From contig JABWDB010000003.1 in assembly GCA_019614645.1 (NCBI GenBank), positions 19,429,001 through 19,493,000 on the forward strand: 64,000 nucleotides of DNA. The letters are read 5' to 3'. Origin of the DNA: Stratiolaelaps scimitus. Lineage: Eukaryota; Arthropoda; Arachnida; Mesostigmata; Laelapidae. The notes under the pieces are model-generated. The model did not search any database. It had not been told where the DNA came from and saw only the letters and a list, made by a program, of their open reading frames with translations. Positions 52,729-64,000 of the stretch are shown here, one piece after another. Position 1 is the first letter of the stretch; every line of letters starts with the position of its first letter. The position numbers and the translations under genes are program-made.

Positions 52729-52750
52729 ATATATATATATATATATATAT
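52729..52750. repeat. (AT)11 microsatellite
   Basis: Eleven AT units followed by an A run. Confidence 0.95.
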
Positions 52751-52862
52751 AAAAAAAAGAGGTCGGTATACGAGAAACGCAAAGGCTCCATGGTCCGAGC
52801 AAAATTGACCAAAGCCGATTTTCTCATCTAAACGGTCGAGAATTGCAAAAATGATATAATTC

Positions 52863-52888
52863 ATTCAAACATACAATAATTAGGAATT
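52863..52888 (+). repeat. 26-bp dispersed repeat, copy 2
   Basis: Identical to 15639-15664 and in the same orientation. Probably a conserved end of an older interspersed element. Confidence 0.7.
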
Positions 52889-54414
52889 GTTTTGGGGGGA
52901 TTAATTGGAGACCGAGGCCGAGCCCGTTGCAGAAGGAAGGATCCTGCGCGCTTGTCCCCGGTGACGTGGATCAGACGAGAATTTGTGCACATTTGAAGTC
53001 AGCTCCTTGTTTGATCCGGATGCCTGAAATATTCGAGTTTAGAGGCATAACTCAACTTATTTTAATCAAATGAAGTGTGTTGCAAACTTGTGCTTCACTC
53101 CAATCTCTACCAATAACCACTCGTGTGTGCTGTTCAGCTTTTGTCGAAATTATTTTTTAGAAGCTCAAGCTGTCAGGAAGATCGATTGGCGGAAAATGAA
53201 CGTTTTCGCTGTAACAAATACCGCCTGACAATGATTCGCCTCGACCCGGCACATCGAAGCTTCTCAATTCTGAGGCAACTTCCTATTTATTTTTTTTTTT
53301 TTGTTCTAAGCTGACTCTCATCTGTTCCCCTATTTGACTGTTCCCCTAAATTTCCTATTTCTGGAGCTAACTATTGTATAGTATGTATTCTCCTATAAAA
53401 AAAAAACCAACCTAGCTTGCACTATAAATAGTTATACCAGTACGGTTGAAAGTTCTCTTAAAGAGGGGGAAATTTACTAAAAACCTAATTTGATTAATCA
53501 CAGCGATATCGTCACAAACGTTTCTGGTGACTATTTGCCCAACGGTAGAAGATGCCTCCAGCTCTAATTGTGAGAGTCACTGAGTTCTGCGAGTCTGATA
53601 GAGTCAACCATCGAATTAAAAACGATCCCGCATCTTCCGAGTTTCTTTTCGATAATATTTTTTTTCGCTAACTAAGTAGCTTTCACAGTGAGAAAGAGCG
53701 TTAGAGGCTGCTTACGGTTTTGTGGCGAATGACCATAAATTACCTAATACCTATCCCACCGTGTTAATAAGCTAACAACTAAACGCTCATTCTTGCTCTA
53801 ATACAGCTTTCAATCGATGAGATTAGATTCCATTTTTATAAGCTCGATATTCCAACTTCGACGTGTGTACCATGCAGGCGCGTCTCGGAAAGAAAACATT
53901 TCGTTGCAAAACGAACTTCTCAACCATTTTCTAGTTGTATCAGACAAATAGATGTTTTGTCATCGTCATCTTGGAAATCACATTTGAGTTATTCTAGACG
54001 GACGAGTTGGGATCCGTACCTGGCCTACACACTCGTTTTCTATGTAACCTACAAATTGCTACATTTTCTACGCCAATAATGACACACACACACACAATAC
54101 CACATAATGACTACGATTAGAACACAGCCGTTTCGGTGTTTACTGTTACTGGTTCTTGTTTAATGTGCACGCGACTCATCCGATCCTCATCCGCGGGTGT
54201 GATATACCCGCCTTCGTTAATTATAACACATGTTTTCAAATGGTGAAAATTGAATCGAGTTATTTACATTCGTTCAGTATGTCAAGTGAGACTTCAATTT
54301 ACCAATTATTCCACAGCATCATAATCGCTATATGAGCGGCCACAACACGCGTACAGGTGGACATCTAGTCATCAGCACTGCCACCTGACCACCACTAATA
54401 GGGAGAGGCTCTGA

Positions 54415-54843
54415 AGCGTAATATACCGTTGCCCCGTAACTTTCTTGGTAAATCCGCCGGCCCTTCTCCCGCTGTGCCAATTGCGCCTCGTACGCTATCT
54501 TGGCCTGTGCATTGGTGTGGCTTCTCCCATCCGTTCACCCCCAACATCAAGCATGGCAAACCATCCTGTAGATATTCGATGGTTGTCCGTCAACAACACG
54601 AGGACACGCCACTGCACGCCAGCAGCAGATTCTCGACCAGCGTTGATCAGACACAATAATATCGGCAACAAGCATACACGACGTATAGAGCATCGTAGTA
54701 GCATGAACGACACCAACTGGTCTATCGATATTGCTCGTTTACCTCGCATATCAAGGCTACCACAACGAGATTACAATGCGACCCGTATGAGATACTTATT
54801 TGAGAATCAGACCTGTCGAGTAGCTGGTCTACCATGTGATTGA
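54415..54843 (+). CDS. Possible terminal exon of a plus-strand gene
   Basis: The frame is open from 54415 to the TGA at 54841-54843. A pyrimidine-rich stretch ends in ATCAAG at about 54552, just before an ATG at 54554 in excellent context (A at -3, G at +4), so the piece could be a 3' exon or a 96-residue reading frame of its own. The predicted chain is basic and carries three N-glycosylation-type sequons (NDT, NAT, NQT) near its end. AATAAA follows the stop by 30 bases. The family is not recognised. A frame this long can occur by chance, so the poly(A) signal is the main support. Confidence 0.3.
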   Translation, partial: SVIYRCPVTFLVNPPALLPLCQLRLVRYLGLCIGVASPIRSPPTSSMANHPVDIRWLSVNNTRTRHCTPAADSRPALIRHNNIGNKHTRRIEHRSSMNDTNWSIDIARLPRISRLPQRDYNATRMRYLFENQTCRVAGLPCD

Positions 54844-54873
54844 TTTCGACGGCGTTTGGTTGCTGCGAAATTC

Positions 54874-54879
54874 AATAAA
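54874..54879 (+). terminator. Poly(A) signal, plus strand
   Basis: AATAAA 30 bases after the TGA of the plus-strand frame ending at 54843. It lies 26 bp from the opposing minus-strand signal, so the two 3' ends would be convergent and overlapping. Confidence 0.4.
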
Positions 54880-54905
54880 ATGGCGATTAAATTTGGATTT
54901 AGTAT

Positions 54906-54911
54906 TTTATT
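54906..54911 (-). terminator. Poly(A) signal of the LC8-like gene
   Basis: AATAAA on the minus strand, about 230 bases past the first stop and about 100 past the second. It is the nearest canonical signal downstream of the gene. Confidence 0.55.
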
Positions 54912-55011
54912 GAAATCTCATTAGAGTATTTCGAAATGAAATGTACGTCATGAATTGTGAAGGGGTGTAAAATGATTTGATTAGATTCTACAGTCGATCA
55001 TAGAAAATAGC

Positions 55012-55140
55012 TTAATTGGAAGACGACATTGAAAAATGCGGCAGCTCAACTGGCCAGTAAAGATTCAACAGTTCAATGCCTCTCTGTTCGTCTTCTGCGC
55101 TGAAGTCGCTTTGGGTGTCCATTAGGTAAGTCATCGTTAC
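55012..55140 (-). other. In-frame open extension after the stop of the LC8-like gene
   Basis: After the TAA at 55141-55143 the same frame stays open for 42 codons to a second TAA at 55012-55014. The extension is acidic and hydrophobic in a protein-like way, with segments such as SDFSAEDEQRGIELL and YWPVELPHF. It may be a 3' UTR open by chance (about a 12% event), a readthrough extension, or part of an alternative last exon. I found no donor/acceptor pair in the right phase that would remove the TAA. Confidence 0.25.
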
Positions 55141-57017
55141 TTAGCATACGATATTTCTGGCCATCTTAATAATAGTCACTCTCGTCTGATTCATCTCTCC
55201 GAAGTAGGATATCCCCGGATTCTCTAGGCCCATGTCGATGCTCACATTGTATTGCCTACCACAGACGATCAACCAAGCCGTACTCGAATCGCGCTTGTGA
55301 AGTATCTGAAACATTGATGCATCTGAAGTATATAAGCATTCAATTGAATACAATCATATTGGTTTATCTATCGAGGAGGAGGACAGCCTCGGCCGCCTTG
55401 TGGACCATGAGGAGATCTGTGTTCGTAGAGCCTAAATTTTTTCCTGCGTACTAATTTCTTTTCACATCACATCTACAACATGATATTACCGAATACTTGA
55501 CCTGACGACAACAGTCGATTGCATCGATTTTGAGGTCTTGAGCAAGCGAGTTGTGAAAACTTCATATCAACAAAAATAAAAAGCATGCTAACAGTATAAG
55601 AGGACAGCAACTACTTGAATCAATTGAGTAACAGGCGAGAAGTGAGCCTACCGTTCCTTCGAATTGGACCAAATCATACCCCGTAGAATGAATGTCAATA
55701 GGCTGCGATCTAGGCAAGGAGTTGTCAACGTACTTCTCGGAGGTCGGAGCATATTTTCGGAGCGGTGTTCATGTCATGCTTTTGCACCACGTGCCGAAGC
55801 ACCTGAGCCGTGGCATCATCGGTGTCCTTCGTAGACGGGTCTCGGAACGGCGGCAACTTCTTCACGTCTCGTACCTGAGCCCCCGGCGTATCCTCACTAG
55901 GCGGACTGTTGGACAAGACATGGTGGTTTATGTCAAATACGTTACTTCAAAGTTTCGGCGGATAGACGATAATGTCTTGTGGAAAATTAAGTTCGAGTGA
56001 AAGGGCTTGGTAGCACCGCATGGAGTGGACCTTGTGACCTTTTGAGGGTTGGCAAAACAATGTGTACTCATTACCATTCGATCAGCGGAGTAGCTCCAAC
56101 AGCTTGATAGCGCTCGAACTGAGTTAATGGACCTAGAAACGTCTATTTGTCACATTAGTGGGGAATCCGGCGTTATGAACACTAGTATCGCAGTATGGGG
56201 TCAGCACTGCTCAGAGCGAAATTTCAACCGCAATGAAGTGCATCGCGTTAAGAGCCACTTACGCCACTCGTCCACCGAGATAGGTTCCTTTTAGGACCGC
56301 GATGCTCAGATCTCCGTATTTTGCAAACAGAACAGAATCTCGTCCGCAGACACTCTGCGCTGTCGACATACTGCCGCAGGCAACGATCCATTTTATCTGT
56401 TTATTTCTTTTCTGGACAATCTCACGCAGTTGGTCAGCTACATCACCGTTCCTATCCTGTGAGTTGTAGTTGTCTGAGCAGATATCGGTGACCGTCTTGA
56501 TCTCAGAATTGGTCAGGTAGGCGTTATACTCGATCGTTAACTTGCCCGGATTCGGTGGCCGGACCTCATATATATTTCTTGGTGGACAATACTGTGGAAG
56601 TGATGGTCGCACTTGGTCCGTTCCGAAGAGCCCAACAGAACCGCCCGGCCTCTCCAGACCAGGGATGTATGGCGGAAAACCGTACGGTGGTTGGCCTTGG
56701 CCAGCAAACGGCGGTATCTGAGCTCCCATAGGCGGTTTATCAGGTCCCTGGTTGGGTATTTGGCCCGGCGGATAAAGTGTGCCCGTTCCCGACGGCCTTT
56801 GCACCCAAGGGGGAATTGCTCCCGCAGCTGTGGCATCGCAAACACCGCGATCAACGATAGCTAGCGGAAATATGCACCCCTGCTGGGCAGCTGATTGTGC
56901 ATACTGTGTAGGAGCCTCGGCGAACGTAATTCCACGCTCTTTCTGGCCTTCCATATTCTCACTACGTTTGGCACAGAACATCTTTCCAGGATCATTGCTC
57001 GTATCACGGTCAGCCAT
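55141..57017 (-). CDS. Proline-rich protein with two divergent LC8-type dynein light chain-like domains (3 exons)
   Basis: Exons 56263-57017, 55734-55905 and 55141-55305 join into 363 residues. Donors are GTAAGT (56257-56262) and GTACGT (55728-55733); acceptors end CAACAG and TTTCAG. Junction phases 2 and 0 match exactly. Residues 65-157 are rich in Pro, Gly and Gln. Domain 1 (about 160-246) has the LC8 order: helix pair, a KQIKWIVACGS strand, then YGDLSIAVLKG where LC8 has YLGQVAILLFK. Domain 2 (about 280-358) spans exons 2 and 3, with HDMNTAPKICSDLREILHK, TAWLIVCGRQ and a final strand TRVTIIKM. LC8 proteins are single domains of about 89 residues that dimerise and bind short linear motifs. 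Here two diverged copies sit on a flexible arm, so a structural or axonemal scaffold role is possible but inferred. ATG 57015-57017 is the first methionine after an in-frame stop at 57057. No signal peptide or membrane segment is seen. Gene structure is well supported; the domain name rests on recalled family pattern only. Confidence 0.75.
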
Positions 57018-59846
57018 TCGGTCGATTATCGGTACATAGGGGCAGAGAAATCCATATCAGCGTCGTTATTTCAAAAAAACCAATTGTCAACTCAAAGCGC
57101 CAATCGTGCGGTGCGGTCCCTTCGCCTTGCTTAGCGCTATTCGTACTTCCCAGCCGCGGCCTCAGCGAAGTGTGCGTTTTTCTCCCGATATTTCCCGTGC
57201 TAATGCGGTCATACGGATTAAGAAACTATACATCTTAGCTGATGGAAGAGGGGTGGTCTCAGAGAGGGCGCGTCAGTTGCAAACGAACGTCCACTTTTAT
57301 TCACTCTATGTAGAACTGTTTTGGACTTTCGATTGCAGTTTAGGCTGAAGGGTCACCCCGGCGTCCTCCCATCATTCTCGATATTTCTTGCTACTTGTGA
57401 TCGCGTTGCTACGAGGGTCATTTGCAGTAATTATTGTGATGACTCTGATACTATGGGTCGCTAGGGCAACCTCCGAATACAACAGCGGTCGAGTTTTTGC
57501 TCTGATGATTTACTGTCCAGCCTTCATCTCTGTTTTTCAGCCAATTTAGTTTGTCGCCTCATCAGTGGTTACTCGAATGAAAAACGTTGGTGCTGATTTC
57601 CATTTGGCGACGCCTTTCATATACGGGCCCCGCTTCTTGCTATTCTATCCTTCAACTCGGACTATTGGTGTCTGAGGGTATGTATCCTTCATCATGATTT
57701 CTGACACCCGTTCAGTCTGCGGTCGATGGCAGCCTAATAGAGCCTATGACTCGTGGCAGTATACTTAAGCCTTGTTTATTGAGATGCTAGCGTAGCCATC
57801 ATAGATTCATCATGGGGATATGGTTTCTGATCTGACGACCTCCCTGTTTCTAGATACCCGCACCATTGCTACCTACCTCACTCACTCCCGCACATACCTT
57901 CAATTCCTTTCTAACACAAACCCAAGTGACGTACGAGTTTCCCTGCCGTGGTGGCGATCAACGGGCCGGCCTAACGATAACTCCGCCTAATTCGCAATGA
58001 ATAGAGTATTTCCGAGTAAACGAAAGGCGCATTTCTTTTACTCTCTACATAAATTCACACAGAGACACACAGGCCCCGGAGTGAATGTCCCGCGCCTAAC
58101 GACGCTGCCTTGGGGCGGTCACAATCTCGCTGATCGTCGACGTTCCCATTCAGGTCTCTGAGCAGAACGAACTCGAATCTATTGTACATCGGGGCTGCAT
58201 GCCGCTGCGCCGGACAATGACTGCCATAATTGATCGAGTTGACGTGACGAGTTATTGCTTCGCTGGATGTTCGTATCGATTTTTTGAGTGTCACTACGCC
58301 AGAGCAGAATAGCTTGCAAACGTTTATACCTGTCTTCGATAGTTCTCGTAAAACACCCGTACGTTTTCTCTCGTGCCGTCTGCCGTGATGGCGTTTTGCA
58401 TTTCCACCGATCACTACGTTGTCTTCTATCGATATCTATGAACTATACAGTGGTACACCGGCGCGCCGCCGTGACACCATCGACTGACTGAAACACGCTC
58501 GCGATTACACCTACTGGAGACAGCCCATCTTGCCTTACCTTTTATAGATACACTATAGGCGGGCGGGGCGGCCGGCGGGGCTATGCATCATCACCGCATG
58601 ACTCTGGCTGACTTAGCCACCGCTATCCACCTTGTACAGCTCTACATTTACGTCACACACAAATGCACACGCACATCCACCTGACGACCTGGGCTCCTTG
58701 GTAACTACTCACCATCGATGTCGCCGCTATAGCCATTGTCGTTGCTTATCTTATTGTTACTGCTGCTGCTGCTGTATCCTAGGCTACAAGCTAACTGTAT
58801 CTTCGTTACTTGCTAGGTAGGTACTCTCTCTCGCTCTCTCTCTCTCGAGATAGATCCTGTGCTTTTTCGCCGCCGGTCGCTCTGCCGGTGTCGGCTTTTG
58901 CTCGCGCCTGTTCAACGGATCCATCTGTTTCCCGTAAGCACACGGTTGGGAATAGCCGCTACCAGTCGTTGTGGCCCCTTGCAACTAGATGATGATGATG
59001 ATCGTCGTTCGCCTGCTCCTTCGAATCGCAGCTACGACCACTCACTGCTATAATACTACTACTACCAGTACTACCGCCAACGCCACTTCTGTCGTTATTG
59101 TTGTTGTTGTCGCTGCTTGCTGCGTTGTTGTTGTTGTCTGGAGGGTGGAAGGCACCAACACTGAGGGCGGCGAAGGAGGCTCCTGCTCCCGTCGCTGCTA
59201 TGAACGGGCATCGGCCGAATGCTGCTGCGGCCGCGCCAGCGATGCGGCGGAGTGGAGCGTGCTCCGACTGCCGATGAGATCTGCAGCTATGCCATCGACG
59301 CCGGGACATCACTGGAGCAGTGCGACCGACAGGGCCAGCCACCCAGCCAGCCAGCCGACCAACCAGCGAACCAATAAGACCCACACCACAGACAGACCAC
59401 CATCACGGCGACGGCGACAACGCTGGTAGCCTCCACGAGCTTTGGCCTCCACGGTGTTGGGCCGTTTGGGCGTTCAGTTGAACGTTCAGTTTTGCAGACA
59501 TCGACAGAGAAGCCCGACAACGGTTCCTGCAGCCGATCCATCGAGCGAACGAGCGGAGTCCGAGGGGGAGACATCGACTATTCTACGGATTTCCCAACGT
59601 GCGGGAAAAACAGCAACTCAAGGCTGGCGGCGTTGAATCCCGGCAGCGGCAGCGGCGGTGGCGGTGTCGGTGACGGGACTCGCGGAATGACGCCTCACTA
59701 ACTGAGAACAAACCCACAAGTTGACATAACATCATGATTATGCTGATGATGATAAGATGATAATGCGGGGGCGACCGTTACACGAGGCGCAATAACACTA
59801 CCGGGATGTGGCAGCTAGCGTCGACACCACGATGAGCTATAATACT

Positions 59847-59850
59847 TATA

Positions 59851-59886
<36 letters not shown>

Positions 59887-59890
59887 TATA
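59847..59890. repeat. Perfect 44-bp palindrome in a TA tract
   Basis: TATACTGTA (59847-59855) and TACAGTATA (59882-59890) flank an uninterrupted TA run, so the whole 44 bases are self-complementary without a spacer. It could extrude a cruciform. Confidence 0.85.
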
Positions 59891-61560
59891 CAGTATATAT
59901 GTTGGCGCCGGCCATTGCTGGACACTGGACGACAAAAGCATCAACACTATGTACTCTTTATTAATATTATTATATAACGATATTTATTGCTGTAAAGGCA
60001 ACGGACGAGTTTGTCATAGCTTTCAATTTGCCCATTTAAGTTATCAAAAAAATGCCAGAATACGCTGTTGGCCTTTTGGAACTTTCACATGAACAGTTCG
60101 TGTACTCGTACCCAGTCGCTACAGGTTATTAGAATTGTTTCTCAGATGTTCTCGAAAGTGCCTTGCTTCTATTTTAATGTTGCGCGTTATATTGTTTATT
60201 TAAATTCATCATGCCCACGACGGGTGACGACAAGGTTATTTAGCAAACGAACAGTAAGTATAAACAATTATATTATTATTATTTGGTTCCTCTGTTACGA
60301 GTTTGTTTTTCATATTCGTACGTTGTACACTATAATAACAACATCTTCCGTGAAAATTTCTTTTTTTTTTTAATTAAAAAAAAAATTCTTGGCATGCTAA
60401 TGCCATGGCCGCCCCTTTATGGAACGAGCTTGTGTACATAGATACAACAGTTTCCAATGGTCGAGTACATTGGTGTTTAGCAGCTCGAGCCGTTAAGAAA
60501 GTAGAGGCGACACCGAGTCATTCAGGAGAATCTTCAATATGAACTCTGCGAACTGCTACACTCTCAGATACTACTACATATACTTTATGCAGACTCAACC
60601 GATTCGAATTGGAAATTTCGGGCGTTCCTGGGGCGCCCCTGCCTTAGATTTAATTACTGATGTAACTCCACTGGAATTAGCTTGAAGAAGAGGCAACCGC
60701 TGTAATGATGCAGTATTTTAGCCATTATCCTTCTAGCTAGTACATCAAAGATACATAGTTTAATATATGATCCTTAGTTATAATAATAATAATAATAATA
60801 ACAGTAAACATTACCCGAACATAATATTTGGCTGCTTCAAACGTGTTCTTTTGATGGTCCTGTACCAAAACACATAATGGGTTACCCCACCGCGACGCTT
60901 CAATGTTCACATTGGATGACATGAACGCGTCCGAAGAGGACGATGATGATGACGGCATCGGCGACCTCGACAGTATCGAACAACGAATCCAAACAACGAA
61001 AATCGCTCAGACGGGCAAATGCGCGTAGAGTCGCACAACTTCGTGATCGATCATCTGTGGCGGGTGCAGCCAAATCCGGAACGGGGAGAATAAGCAGGCA
61101 AAAAGTCAGGCTCCGATTTCGGCGTCGACGAGGCAAGTTGCTGTTGTTACTGCTGTTACTGCTATCGCTGTTGCTGTTGCCGATACCCATACTATGCTAC
61201 GCTGCACACAACAGGAACATTTCGCTGTTACCTTCGCCGTTATTGCTGCTACTATAGCGAGTGATCCGCCGACGCCGTAATACAAATACACAAATTTATA
61301 CAGGGCATTATTTCACCTTTCACTTCGTTTCGTCCAGCAGTGTTCCGGTCAAAGGGTTATCTTATCCAACGGGTTCAACTGCTGCTCATGACAGCAAGAA
61401 CAGCAACGGCGGTGGCGGCGACGGCGGCGGCGACAGCAGCAGCAGTGGTGTGTCGGTCTGCTTGCTGGCCGTTCGTCGACAACACAACCGTTCCACAAAC
61501 TTAAAGCGAGCGACCGTTAAGCGTCTGTCTAGCCAATACGTGCCTATCTGTCAGGCTGCG

Positions 61561-61570
<10 letters not shown>

Positions 61571-61642
<72 letters not shown>

Positions 61643-61645
61643 TAT
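61571..61645. repeat. Long interrupted (TA)n microsatellite
   Basis: The longest TA tract here, 75 bases, broken only by single C and G changes near 61607 and 61624. Confidence 0.95.
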
Positions 61646-62071
61646 GTTTGTGTGTTATGTATATGAGCGTACGTCAATAGGGCAGCTAGTTGTAGCTGGC
61701 GGTGCGGCGGCAGCGAATCGCGGTAGCTATCTATTCGTCATTTTTTCGCTCTGGCGCGTTAACGACAGGCCCAAGCGTTCATTGAACGCCTGGTGACCCA
61801 CCACTCGATACCACCGGTGGTTGATGGAGAACGTACGTACGTGCGTGCATGCGTGCGCGGCCCGGCGCGATCGACTGCATCGTCCGGTGCGCCGCAAATC
61901 GATCTATCGGCAGCATCAGGCAGTTTCTTGGTCGGCATCAATTCAACCTGCGGATTGGACAACAATAGCAACAGCAACAACGGCAGCAGCAGCAGCAGTC
62001 ACAGCAACAACTAACAACATTTCGCACATACGTTTATTTGTTTGTTGTTGTTGTTGTTGTCGGCGGCAAAG

Positions 62072-62093
62072 GCAGCAGCAGCAGCAGCAGCAG
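62072..62093. repeat. (CAG)n tract
   Basis: Seven CAG units after a (TTG)n run at about 62040-62060. Confidence 0.9.
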
Positions 62094-62118
62094 TATCCAA
62101 GGCAGGTTTCGGCTTTAA

Positions 62119-62448
62119 ATGAACAACGCATCAAGCATAGCACCCTCCGCACTGTTGACTGCCACAGCAAACACCAGCGAACGCCAAGAGGGTGCCCATC
62201 CATCTATATATCGATCTACTCCATCTAGCTATAATATCTATCGATATGGTTGGTACAGATCTGCCGATGCTTCCATTGATGTGTTTTCAGAGACGTCTGA
62301 TCTTCGTCGGCGTCGAATACTACCACCGCTATCTTTTAGCTATCGTTCACACGCCGACGGTCGGATGAGAAGGATCGGTAGACACGATTGCAGGCAAACA
62401 GCTCCGACTACCTCGTCCGCCCGCACCTCACGCCACTTGTTACTTTAA
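62119..62448 (+). CDS. Candidate 109-codon reading frame
   Basis: ATG 62119-62121 directly follows an in-frame TAA, has A at -3, and runs to TAA at 62446. The chain is Ser/Arg/Tyr-rich (PSIYRSTPSSYNIYRYGWYR, then SDLRRRRILPPLSFSY). A polypyrimidine-like TGTTTTCAG inside (about 62290) could alternatively be an acceptor. A (CAG)n tract lies just upstream. No family is recognised. Confidence 0.22.
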   Translation: MNNASSIAPSALLTATANTSERQEGAHPSIYRSTPSSYNIYRYGWYRSADASIDVFSETSDLRRRRILPPLSFSYRSHADGRMRRIGRHDCRQTAPTTSSARTSRHLLL

Positions 62449-63422
62449 TGCTTGATTTCAAATCAATGTGATAGCGAATGAACTAACCAACCGGCGGTAG
62501 ACGCTGTTGCTTGAACAGAAACGATTGTACATGCATTTATTTTTATTGTCTGTAACCTGTGAGGCGAACCTGCCACGAGTCTGTCGTGCTACAATGCAAT
62601 TTATTGTATTGCACCCTATTGACAAAAATAATGGGAGCATTAATGCGCGACGGGACGCGTACACGCAAAGGCATGCACCCTCATTAATCTTGCACGTGGG
62701 TCGCGCGCCGTGATGGATCGTCAGTACATGATGGTTAATGGCTCGCCCGCAGGAAACGCAGCGCTAACCACGGCCGTCTGTTGGCATAGCCCTAGCATCG
62801 ATGAAATGGATGGCCCCATATTTTTTTGTGTATATTTAATGGCTTCAAAAATTTGCAAGATTTTCGTGCCTCTCTTTCATAGCTTTTGAGATCGACTACG
62901 ATTGGCTGTCAGCCGACATTTGTTTAGTAATTACGAGTAGGCGCTTTTGCGTTTGGTGACGTTTCTAGAGATCTCACCAACCAGCAACTTTTCGCTGAGA
63001 AATGAAATACTAGCCAGCAATTACATTATTCTATAACGAAAATGTGGACCTTATTATCACCTGAAGTACATCTGATAGATAGACGCTGACGTAGACCAAT
63101 GGGCGTCATCGTTAAGAAAACATAGACGACGCAGCGTTGACTCCCGGGTCTTGAGAATTATTTCTCTTATCTCAGATCAATCATCTGTTGGCGTAGAACT
63201 CGTTTCGAACTTTCCAGTAATAATAATAATAATAGTGACAACAACACACCATAATAACAATAATAGTAATTTCGCTCGGGTTTCGTTTGAACCATCCATG
63301 GGGCAATCCGATAGCGTGCAATTTATCTGCAACGGTTTCCCCTGCCATTTATACCATACCAACATCACTGTGCATAATTTTTTTTGATTGTCCGTTTGAA
63401 CGTCTTTCTCGGTCGATTAGCT

Positions 63423-63685
63423 TAATCAGACGCAGCCGAGAGGGTCACGTACACCAGGCCAGCTATGGAAATTATCGATACAAGATCCATCCGAACCGAC
63501 CTGAGGTACATTCATCCGAAAACTATAACACAACGTCATATAATCATCACTCATGTTGCGTGACTAAACAGGGAGAAAAGTCAAGATCATATGCCAGAAA
63601 CGCGCACCGTTCATTGGCGGAATCATACATTTGTGATCCGTATTCGAATTTGGCCAACACCTCACCTTATGTGTCTGACACATAG
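63423..63685 (+). CDS. Candidate terminal exon
   Basis: A pyrimidine-rich stretch ending CGATTAG (about 63420) precedes a frame open to TAG at 63683-63685. Composition is hydrophilic and Tyr/His/Asn-rich (QASYGNYRYKIHPNRPEVHS, later NLANTSPYVSDT). No AATAAA was found after the stop before the window ends. Not recognised. Confidence 0.22.
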
Positions 63686-64000
63686 ACGAAATACTACTGC
63701 GTCGACAACAATTATGACGTTATTGCTCAACGCTGAATAATCCTGTCATTTCATCTGCCGCCAGGTAGGTGTTAAATGAAGTAAACGAAGTCTCTGAAAG
63801 CGAAGAAGATACCACCTTCTATCTCACCTCACCTCATAACTTATCATCGCCACTCAGTCTGAAGTCGCTCACCGTCATTTATTATAGTTGGTTATATTGA
63901 AGCTCATTATAGGAGTATATTGACACCCTCGGAAGTGTGACGCTTGTGATATACTATCGCTTACCCGATAGTAATAATAATAATAATGTCTTTCTTCCAT

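Larger units (their letters stand above)
51256..54414. other. Spacer, no gene seen
   Basis: AT-rich with a TA tract, a CAG run at about 52145-52160 and one copy of the 26-bp repeat. No supported frame. Confidence 0.5.
57018..62118. other. 5' flank of the LC8-like gene and spacer
   Basis: No TATA box or upstream exon was identified for the minus gene in 57.0-57.4 kb. 58.5-59.7 kb is GC-rich with GC-box-like GGGCGGGGC (58560s) and triplets. Frames at 60.9-61.3 kb are open on both strands (an acidic Asp run on plus, a Leu-rich hydrophobic run on plus), so none was accepted. Confidence 0.4.

Noticed and set aside
56537..57134. Several frames on both strands over exon 1 of the LC8-like gene
   Set aside because: Shadows of the real exon in other frames.

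Overview
The window is nuclear DNA from a eukaryote, most likely an arthropod. Reasons: AT-rich spacer broken by very many (TA)n, (TC)n and CAG/CTG-type microsatellites, tRNA-derived SINE-like elements, a decayed Tc1/mariner-type transposase, and one gene with GT-AG introns and an AATAAA signal. There are no operons, ribosome binding sites or densely packed genes. A parasitiform mite would fit this style, but nothing here fixes the species. With stops near 5% of codons, roughly a hundred chance reading frames of 80 or more codons are expected in 64 kb, so length alone was not accepted as evidence. Layout: 1-2.9 kb is spacer ending in a GC-rich, CpG-rich block that may be a promoter and first exon. 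3-7 kb is spacer with a SINE copy. 7.0-7.7 kb holds a weak minus-strand coding candidate with a distal poly(A) signal. 8-54 kb is mainly repeat-rich non-coding DNA, plausibly intronic or intergenic. Inside it are several GC-rich, triplet-repeat-rich islands that end in good splice donors and could be 5' exons, at least six tRNA-derived elements, a dead transposase at about 45 kb, a perfect 19-bp hairpin at 42.2 kb and a G-quadruplex motif at 41.7 kb. 54.4-57.0 kb carries the one well supported gene, on the minus strand: three exons with compatible splice phases, about 363 residues. The protein has a proline/glycine-rich N-terminal half and two divergent domains resembling LC8-type dynein light chain. 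Its poly(A) signal faces the poly(A) signal of a possible plus-strand terminal exon, 26 bp apart, which suggests two convergent genes. 57-64 kb is again spacer with a perfect 44-bp palindrome, a 75-bp interrupted TA tract and a few weak coding candidates. The feature most worth following is the tandem LC8-like gene, because two degenerate light-chain domains on a proline-rich arm are not an ordinary dynein light chain, which is a single domain of about 89 residues.
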